64,000 nt of DNA from Bacteroides sp. (lineage in GTDB: Bacteria; Bacteroidota; Bacteroidia; Bacteroidales; Bacteroidaceae), in assembly GCF_028690125.1 (NCBI RefSeq), contig NZ_JAQVBV010000003.1, forward strand, positions 62,001-126,000. The letters run 5' to 3'. The position numbers were made by a program, and so were the translations under genes. The notes under the pieces are model-generated. The model did no database searches and was not told where the DNA came from. It worked only from the letters and a program-made list of their open reading frames with translations. This document shows positions 57,517 to 64,000 of this stretch, one piece after another. The number at the start of each line of letters is the position of its first letter. Position 1 is the stretch's first letter.

Positions 57517-57528
57517 ATTCAAAATATA

Positions 57529-60500
57529 TTATTCTTCTGTGCTTACTTTCTTGTCTTTCATCATGTTATATGCGATCGGAGAAGCAATGAACAATGAAGA
57601 TAATGTACCGATTACTACACCGAGGATCATTGCGAATGCGAAGCTGCGGATTGAATCACCACCAAGGATGAAGATACACAACAATACAATCAATGTACTT
57701 AATGAAGTATTAATAGTACGTGCCAATGTAGTGTTTAAAGAATCGTTGAATAACTGACGCTTATCACGTTTCGGGTACAATCCGAAGAATTCACGTACAC
57801 GGTCGAAGATTACCACCTTATCGTTAATAGAGTAACCGATTGCTGTCAGGATGGCACCGATGAATGTCTGGTCTATTTCTAATGAGAACGGAACGAATCC
57901 CCACAACAGTGAGTAAGCACCGATAATCATAATAGTATCACAAGACAATGCAACAATAGAGCCTACACTATAAGCAATGTTACGGAAACGGATTAAGATG
58001 TACAGACCAATTGCAAACAATGCCAGAACAACTGACCAAATTGCACCTGTTTTAATATCGTCTGCGATACTTGGACCTACTTTCTGAGAACTGACGATAC
58101 TACCACCTGTATGGTTATCACGGTCAATAAAGGTATCTAGGTCAATGTTCTGAGTGAGCAACGGTTTCAGCGTTTCATATAGGAAACTTTCGATTTGAGA
58201 ATCGACATTATTGCCTTCATCTTCGATACGGTAGTTAGTGCTGATACGTACTGTTTTCTTATCTGTACCAATAGCGATAACACTAACGTTAGCGTCACCA
58301 AACTTACTGGAGATCAGTTCACGAACTTGTTCCGGCTCTACCGGATTTTCAAACTGCACCTTAAAATTACGTCCACCGGTAAAGTCGATACTCTGGCTTA
58401 AGCCGCGGTACGCGAATGAAGTGATACATACAAGGATGATCGCACTTACGATGATCAATGATTTCTTATTGGTACCCATAAAGTCGAAGCGAGTATTTAC
58501 CAATAAGTTTTTGGAAATCTTAGAAGTAAATGTCAGATTCAACCACTTATCTTTACTCATGAAGTGTTCATAAACCAAACGAGTCATGAATACAGCTGTA
58601 AAGAAGGATATCAGGATACCTATAATCAAAGTCGTAGCAAAACCACGAATCGGACCTGTACCGAAGTTGAACAGGATAATACCTGTGATAATAGATGTCA
58701 AGTTAGAGTCGAAGATTGCAGAGAAGGCGTTGGAATAACCGTCAGCAAGTGCTTTCTTTACTCCCTTACCAGCTCTCAACTCTTCTTTTGTACGTTCGTA
58801 GATAAGTACATTTGCATCCACTGCCATACCCAATGACAATACCATACCGGCAATACCTGACATTGTCAGTGCAGCCTGGAAGGAAGAAAGGATTCCCAGC
58901 GTAAAGAAGAAGTTGAGGAACAATGCTCCGTTGGCAACCATACCGGGTATCAAGCCGTACATAGAACACATATAAATCATCAACAGGATCAAAGCCACAG
59001 CGAATGAGAAGATACCTGCGTTAATTGACTCTTGCCCTAACGACGGACCAACAATATCTTCTTGTACGATGTGAGCCGGAGCCGGCATCTTACCAGATTT
59101 CAATACGTTAGCTAAGTCCTTTGTCTGTTCCGGAGTGAAGCTACCGGAGATTTCAGAACGTCCGCCTGTAATTTCATTCTGTACGGTTGGAGCAGAGTAT
59201 ACATAATTATCGAGCACAATGGCAATACTTCCTTTTGAAGGAGCAACTTTCTTGGTAAGTTGTGCCCAACGGCGAGCGCCATCATTATTCATTGCCATAG
59301 TGACAATTGGCTTGCCGTATTGGCTGAACTCATCTTTAGCATCAACAATTACATCACCTTCTAACGGAGCTTTTCCATTACGTTCAGTCAGCTTGATACC
59401 ATATAATTCGAATGTCTGTTTCTTTTTATCGAAATCGGCTGCCGCTACACCCCATTTCAAACTAAGATCTTTCGGAAGCTCTGCTTTCACTGTTGGCATG
59501 GCCAGATATTTGTTGATCTCAGCAGTATCTTTGTAGTTTGCATAACCAATAACCGGACCTTGGCCACTTGTGTTTAATTGAAGAAGAGCTAACAATGGAT
59601 ATTGCTTTTTGATTTCTTCTAAATTTGCAGCAGTTTTTTCTTCTTTTTTGTCTCCCTTCAAAGCAGCTGCAAGGCTGTCGGCAGCACTAACTGCTTTTTT
59701 TGTCGGAGTTGCTTCTGTCAGTGTAGCTGCCGGAATTGTATCACCTGTAGTTACAACAACAGTGTCTGTTACTGTTTCTTGTGTTAATACACCACGCAAC
59801 TTAGCATCAGCTGTCTGGATACCCGGAAGAATTTCCTGAGCTGTGTAAGTTTCCCAGAATTCCAGATTAGCAGAACCTTGGAGAAGTTTTCTTACACGTT
59901 CGGGCTCTTTGATGCCCGGTAGTTCCACCATGATACGGCCCATTTTATCTTCCAGACTTTGTATGTTTGGTTGAACTACACCAAAGCGGTCGATACGGGT
60001 GCGAAGTACGTTGTATGAGTTCTCTACTGCAGCTTTAACTTCTTCTCTTAATACTTTTTCAACGTCTGTATCCGATGATTTCTGGTTGATCTTATCTTTC
60101 AACTGTTGTGTTGCGAAGAGTTCGGATAGTTTTGCATCCGGAGCAGCTTTGTGGTATTCTCTAACAAATAGAGTGATGATATCGTCCTGACTATTGACAG
60201 CTTGTTTAGCAGCTTCAGCCAATGCTTTGTTGAAAGTTTCATCCGGCTTATTGTCGGCCAATGCTTTGATTACATCGGGTACAGAAACTTCAAGGATAAC
60301 GTTCATACCACCTTTTAGGTCCAAACCTAAACTGATCTCCATCTCACGACATTGTTTCAGCGTCCAGTTACCCAGCCATACCTTCTCGTTTGAGATAGAA
60401 TCGAGGTAGTCTTGTTCTACTTGCACGTCACCTTTCGCAATTTCTTTCGCCTTATTGGCATAATGGCGAGTCACGAAGGAGAAGGAGAGGTAGAACACGC

Positions 60501-60552
60501 ATACCAGCGTGAGTAATACCGCAAAAACCTTTATAAATCCTTTGTTTTGCAT
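57529..60552 (-). CDS. secDF: SecDF fusion protein translocase subunit
   Basis: LGLDLKGGMNVILEV, LRTRIDRFGVVQPNIQ, GMAVDANVLIYERTKEELRAGK, second half QSIDFTGGRNFKVQF and GYSINDKVVIFDRVRE. Confidence 0.97.
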   Translation of the reverse strand: MQNKGFIKVFAVLLTLVCVFYLSFSFVTRHYANKAKEIAKGDVQVEQDYLDSISNEKVWLGNWTLKQCREMEISLGLDLKGGMNVILEVSVPDVIKALADNKPDETFNKALAEAAKQAVNSQDDIITLFVREYHKAAPDAKLSELFATQQLKDKINQKSSDTDVEKVLREEVKAAVENSYNVLRTRIDRFGVVQPNIQSLEDKMGRIMVELPGIKEPERVRKLLQGSANLEFWETYTAQEILPGIQTADAKLRGVLTQETVTDTVVVTTGDTIPAATLTEATPTKKAVSAADSLAAALKGDKKEEKTAANLEEIKKQYPLLALLQLNTSGQGPVIGYANYKDTAEINKYLAMPTVKAELPKDLSLKWGVAAADFDKKKQTFELYGIKLTERNGKAPLEGDVIVDAKDEFSQYGKPIVTMAMNNDGARRWAQLTKKVAPSKGSIAIVLDNYVYSAPTVQNEITGGRSEISGSFTPEQTKDLANVLKSGKMPAPAHIVQEDIVGPSLGQESINAGIFSFAVALILLMIYMCSMYGLIPGMVANGALFLNFFFTLGILSSFQAALTMSGIAGMVLSLGMAVDANVLIYERTKEELRAGKGVKKALADGYSNAFSAIFDSNLTSIITGIILFNFGTGPIRGFATTLIIGILISFFTAVFMTRLVYEHFMSKDKWLNLTFTSKISKNLLVNTRFDFMGTNKKSLIIVSAIILVCITSFAYRGLSQSIDFTGGRNFKVQFENPVEPEQVRELISSKFGDANVSVIAIGTDKKTVRISTNYRIEDEGNNVDSQIESFLYETLKPLLTQNIDLDTFIDRDNHTGGSIVSSQKVGPSIADDIKTGAIWSVVLALFAIGLYILIRFRNIAYSVGSIVALSCDTIMIIGAYSLLWGFVPFSLEIDQTFIGAILTAIGYSINDKVVIFDRVREFFGLYPKRDKRQLFNDSLNTTLARTINTSLSTLIVLLCIFILGGDSIRSFAFAMILGVVIGTLSSLFIASPIAYNMMKDKKVSTEE

Positions 60553-60600
60553 TTTACTTTTAATTTATGATGATTACTTTTTTAATTTAATTTTCGTTTA

Positions 60601-60640
60601 ATTCTGTCGTATACAAGTTCATTCTGCCGTATACAAGGCT
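60601..60640. repeat. Two 20 bp tandem units in the secDF upstream region
   Basis: ATTCTGTCGTATACAAGTTC / ATTCTGCCGTATACAAGGCT; first 17 positions match except one. Confidence 0.7.
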
Positions 60641-60716
60641 GCAAATATAGTTTTTTTTTCACATTCGTGTGTTATAAGCCCTCAAATATTTGATGTTGAA
60701 CGGCTTTTTTGCCGAA

Positions 60717-62801
60717 TTATTTCATTCCTCTGTTTTTTAATAATGGCTCTAAGCTCGGTTCTGCTCCACGGAAATTCTTGTAAAGCACCATCGGGTCTTC
60801 ACTGTCTCCCTTCTCCAAAATGTTGTAGCGAAATAAATCAGCAGTGACTTTGTCAAAAATACCGTGTTCTTTGAAGGCTTCAAAGGCATCATTATCCAAT
60901 ACATTTGCCCAAAGGTAGCTATAATATCCGGCTGCATATCCGCCGATTATATGATTGAAGTAAGTCGTACGATAACGTGGCGCAATTTCCGGTATCAAAC
61001 CGAGCTTGCCCATTGCTTCTTTCTCATATGCAAGAATGTCTAAATTCGTTACATCCTTCAAGGTGTGCAAGTTCATGTCGAGGATAGCTGCCGCGAGTAA
61101 TTCGGTAGTCATAAATCCCTGATTGAACGTTTTTTGTTTTTGAATCTTTTCGATGATTTCATCGGGGATTACTTCGTCGGTCTGGTAGTGTTTAGCATAC
61201 ATTTTCAAGACTTCCGGTTCAGTTGCCCAATGTTCGTTGATTTGAGATGGAAGCTCTACAAAATCGCGTACAACATTGGTACCGGAAGTGCCTTTATATT
61301 CACATTTGGTCAATAAACCGTGCAGGCCATGCCCGAATTCATGGAATAATGTTTCTACTTCGTCCATGGTTAGTAGAGATGGAGTATCACCTACGGGTTT
61401 AGTAAAACTGCCCACATTACATACCAACGGTCGGGTTGATCCTTGTTGCTCACGATAGTTGCTCATCCATGCACCGCCACTTTTTCCCGGGCGGGGAAAA
61501 TAATCTACATAGAAAATACCTAATTGAGACCCGTCGGCATCTTTTACTTCAAATACTTCTACGTCCGGATGGTAGGTTGGGATACCATTCAGTTTATTCA
61601 ATGTAATTCCATATAGCTTGTTTGCTACGGTGAAGGCACCCTCCCTTACATTTTCTAGCTTGAAATAGGGCTTGGTTTCTTCTTCAGATAAGTTGTACTT
61701 TTCTTTTCGTAATTTCTCTGTATAATACCACCAGTCCCATGCTTCTAACTTTTCCTCTTTACCTTCTTTGTCCATTAATTTCTGAAGATCGGCGGCCTCT
61801 GCTTTCGCTTTTGGAAGGGCGTAACTCCATAGATTGTTCAAGAGGTTCATCACATTATCTGCATTCTTCGCCATCGTCTCGTCAAGGACAAAATTAGCAT
61901 AGGAGTCAAATCCTAACAGATTTGCTTTTTCCAGGCGGAGAGATACGATTTTTTTGATTATTTCTTTGTTATCATTAGAATCGTTGTTGTTTCCCCGGTT
62001 AGTATAAGCTTTGTATATTTTTTCACGGAGAGGACGATTTTCTGAATATTGCAAAAAAGGCAGTCGGCTGGCATTGTGTAAGGTGAATAGCCATTTACCG
62101 GCTTGTCCCGCAGCTTTTGCCTCTTCAGCGGCACTTTGACGAAACCAGTTCGGGAGTCCGGCTAAATCTTCTTCTTTGTCCACAAAGAGCTGGAAAGCAT
62201 TATTTTCATTCAGTATGTTGTTACTGAAAGTGATGCCGAGTGTAGACAATTCTTTGTTGATGTTACGGAGACGGGCTTGTTTGTCTGAACTGAGGTTTGC
62301 TCCGGAGCGTACAAATCCTTTATAGGTCTTTTCTAATAAACGTTTCTGTTCGGATGTAAGATTCAAGGAATCTTTTTGCTGGTATACTGCATTTACACGT
62401 TTAAATAAATCCTGATTTAATGAGATGTTATCTTCGTGTTCGGAAAGTATGGGGGCCAATTTGATGGAAAGCTCAGTTAGCTCATCGGTGGTTTCAGCAT
62501 CTGTCATATTGAAGAAGATAGCACTTACACGATCTAGGATAGGAGCGCTATTGTCCAAAGCTACAATTGTATTTTCGAAATCAGGTACTTCAGTGTTATC
62601 AATGATTGACCGGATCTGTTGGTTTTGCTCTTCGATACCTTTCAAAAAGGCCGGTTCGTAATGTTCTAATTTAATCTTATCGAAAGGAGGAACTCCATTT
62701 TCTGTTTGAAACTCAGTGAAAAAAGGGTTGTTTTCTGTTTTCGTAGAACAAGAGTAAATCATACAACTTATTGCTAAAATGGTTAGTGTTTTTTTTATCA
62801 T
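60717..62801 (-). CDS. M3-family metallopeptidase (peptidyl-dipeptidase Dcp-like), lipoprotein
   Basis: Lipobox CMIYSCSTK; EVETLFHEFGHGLHGLL zinc motif; SGGAWMSNYREQQG. Confidence 0.93.
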   Translation of the reverse strand: MIKKTLTILAISCMIYSCSTKTENNPFFTEFQTENGVPPFDKIKLEHYEPAFLKGIEEQNQQIRSIIDNTEVPDFENTIVALDNSAPILDRVSAIFFNMTDAETTDELTELSIKLAPILSEHEDNISLNQDLFKRVNAVYQQKDSLNLTSEQKRLLEKTYKGFVRSGANLSSDKQARLRNINKELSTLGITFSNNILNENNAFQLFVDKEEDLAGLPNWFRQSAAEEAKAAGQAGKWLFTLHNASRLPFLQYSENRPLREKIYKAYTNRGNNNDSNDNKEIIKKIVSLRLEKANLLGFDSYANFVLDETMAKNADNVMNLLNNLWSYALPKAKAEAADLQKLMDKEGKEEKLEAWDWWYYTEKLRKEKYNLSEEETKPYFKLENVREGAFTVANKLYGITLNKLNGIPTYHPDVEVFEVKDADGSQLGIFYVDYFPRPGKSGGAWMSNYREQQGSTRPLVCNVGSFTKPVGDTPSLLTMDEVETLFHEFGHGLHGLLTKCEYKGTSGTNVVRDFVELPSQINEHWATEPEVLKMYAKHYQTDEVIPDEIIEKIQKQKTFNQGFMTTELLAAAILDMNLHTLKDVTNLDILAYEKEAMGKLGLIPEIAPRYRTTYFNHIIGGYAAGYYSYLWANVLDNDAFEAFKEHGIFDKVTADLFRYNILEKGDSEDPMVLYKNFRGAEPSLEPLLKNRGMK

Positions 62802-62829
62802 TGTAGGGGATATATTAAAAATTCAGTGT

Positions 62830-63915
62830 TTAGCGTTTGCTTATATGGCACCATATAGGGTAGTGATCGGAGTCTTTGATAGACCGGTCTACCGTGCAGT
62901 TATAGGCTTTCAGATTAGGGCTGATGAGGATATTATCTATTCGGAAATAAAATTTATTTTGATTGTAGGAGATTCCTAAGCCTTTGCCGGATTGAGTAAA
63001 AGCATCATCCAAATGTTGGGTGAGAATACGGTGGGTGTATGAAATAGACACATCATTGAAATCACCGCAGGTAATAATAGTCGGGTATTTACTCTCCATA
63101 ATGACATTGGCTACAGAATCGGCTTGTACGGAACGGATGGCTGATGCCTCTGCTAACTTTTTGACAAGTTGCCGAAGTCCTGTCTTTACTTTTTTTGCGT
63201 TTGGATCATTGATCATATCTTCATATATCCCTCGGTCTTCCTTGGTTAATTTGTTAGATTCCAGGTGATTATTGATCAAGGTGATGGTGTCTTCATTCAC
63301 TTTCAGTGTGTACAGCATGGAGCCGTTATAGGAACTTTCATATTTGATAGAGCTTGCTGTGAGTATGGGAAACTTTGAAAAACAAGCAAGTTGGGAATCG
63401 CCTATTCCGGGTCGGCGTATTGAATAATAAGGATAGGCTTTAAGAGCTTTTTTTATATCCTTTTCTGTTACATACTTTTTATTTCCGGAAGCATTATATT
63501 CTTGTAAACAAATAATATCTGCTCCGCTGTTAGACAAATAGGTAAGTATCGGATTTTGTCCATCCTTCTTTTCCATGTTATTAAACCCCATTACATTATA
63601 GGAGAGAAGTTTGATGCTTTCTTCCGGAATAGATTTATCGGGAAAATTAATAGGTATATAAGATTTTATCTGCGGATAACAGATAAGGAAACCTATAATG
63701 GTTAGAATGGTGTAACGGTAATTGATGATTAACCAAAAAATAAAGAAGCAGATATTTACTGCCAGAAAAATAGGAAATGCAAGTCCTAAGCAAGAAGCAA
63801 GTGGATGTATTTTCGGATGAAGATACGAACTATAGGCAGTTAAAATCAACATTCCTATAAAAAATGCATTGATTGCCAATATTAAATATGAGACGATTTT
63901 GCCAAAGTGTTTCAT
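62830..63915 (-). CDS. Membrane-anchored endonuclease/exonuclease/phosphatase family protein
   Basis: N-terminal TM segments; LLSYNVMGFNN, DIICLQEYN, LINNHLESNKL, ITCGDFNDVSISYTHR, DSDHYPIWCHI. Confidence 0.92.
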   Translation of the reverse strand: MKHFGKIVSYLILAINAFFIGMLILTAYSSYLHPKIHPLASCLGLAFPIFLAVNICFFIFWLIINYRYTILTIIGFLICYPQIKSYIPINFPDKSIPEESIKLLSYNVMGFNNMEKKDGQNPILTYLSNSGADIICLQEYNASGNKKYVTEKDIKKALKAYPYYSIRRPGIGDSQLACFSKFPILTASSIKYESSYNGSMLYTLKVNEDTITLINNHLESNKLTKEDRGIYEDMINDPNAKKVKTGLRQLVKKLAEASAIRSVQADSVANVIMESKYPTIITCGDFNDVSISYTHRILTQHLDDAFTQSGKGLGISYNQNKFYFRIDNILISPNLKAYNCTVDRSIKDSDHYPIWCHISKR

Positions 63916-63918
63916 ATT

Positions 63919-64000
63919 CTATCTTTTACTTGCATCAAACAAGCTTTTCTTTTCTTCAGTTGTCAGACTTTCGTAACCGGATTTTTTCAGCTTTTCCAGA
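63919..64000 (-). CDS. C-terminal fragment of a gene continuing beyond the window (possibly a rhomboid-family protein)
   Basis: Minus-strand open frame ending ...KSGYESLTTEEKKSLFDASKR then TAG at 63919-63921; rhomboid assignment is from recalled gene context only. Confidence 0.45.
   Translation of the reverse strand, partial: LEKLKKSGYESLTTEEKKSLFDASKR

Noticed and set aside
57316-57522. Minus-strand 68-aa ORF ending ...LLVASRGIEPLSKV
   Set aside because: It is antisense to tRNA-Arg(CCT) and the terminator. The GIEPL-type tail is the familiar artefact of translating a tRNA 3' half in reverse.

Overview
This 64 kb window is Bacteroides-type chromosome. The evidence is SusC/SusD pairs, a hybrid two-component regulator, TAnnTTTG -7 promoter boxes and Bacteroidales housekeeping genes. 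From left to right it contains: (i) the 3' end of a susC-susD-DUF1735-type locus on the + strand; (ii) metG followed by a flippase, two fucosyltransferase-like enzymes, a WbsX/GH99-like protein and several glycosyltransferases; (iii) a second, paralogous IPT/NHL-susC-susD-DUF1735 operon in inverted orientation; (iv) a catabolic block with an NDP-forming acyl-CoA synthetase, metallophosphoesterase, GH97, two probable six-hairpin glycosidases, HTCS regulator, Ser-type sulfatase and GH43; (v) a housekeeping block with YifB/ComM, XerD, AroQ, Pyk, O-methyltransferase, RbfA, LolC/E-like permease, KorAB, tRNA-Arg(CCT), SecDF, M3 peptidase and an endonuclease/exonuclease/phosphatase protein. The most unusual signal is non-coding. 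At least five intergenic spacers carry degenerate tandem arrays whose sequences are unrelated between loci but whose unit length is nearly constant (20-22 bp, about two helical turns), often with internal dyads. Arrays bracket the metG-glycosyltransferase cluster and the gene at 40.6-41.8 kb. A second structural signal is the pair of inverted PUL copies flanking the metG-glycan cluster, which share an exact 86 bp inverted match. All identifications come from reading the sequence and translations; no database search was run.
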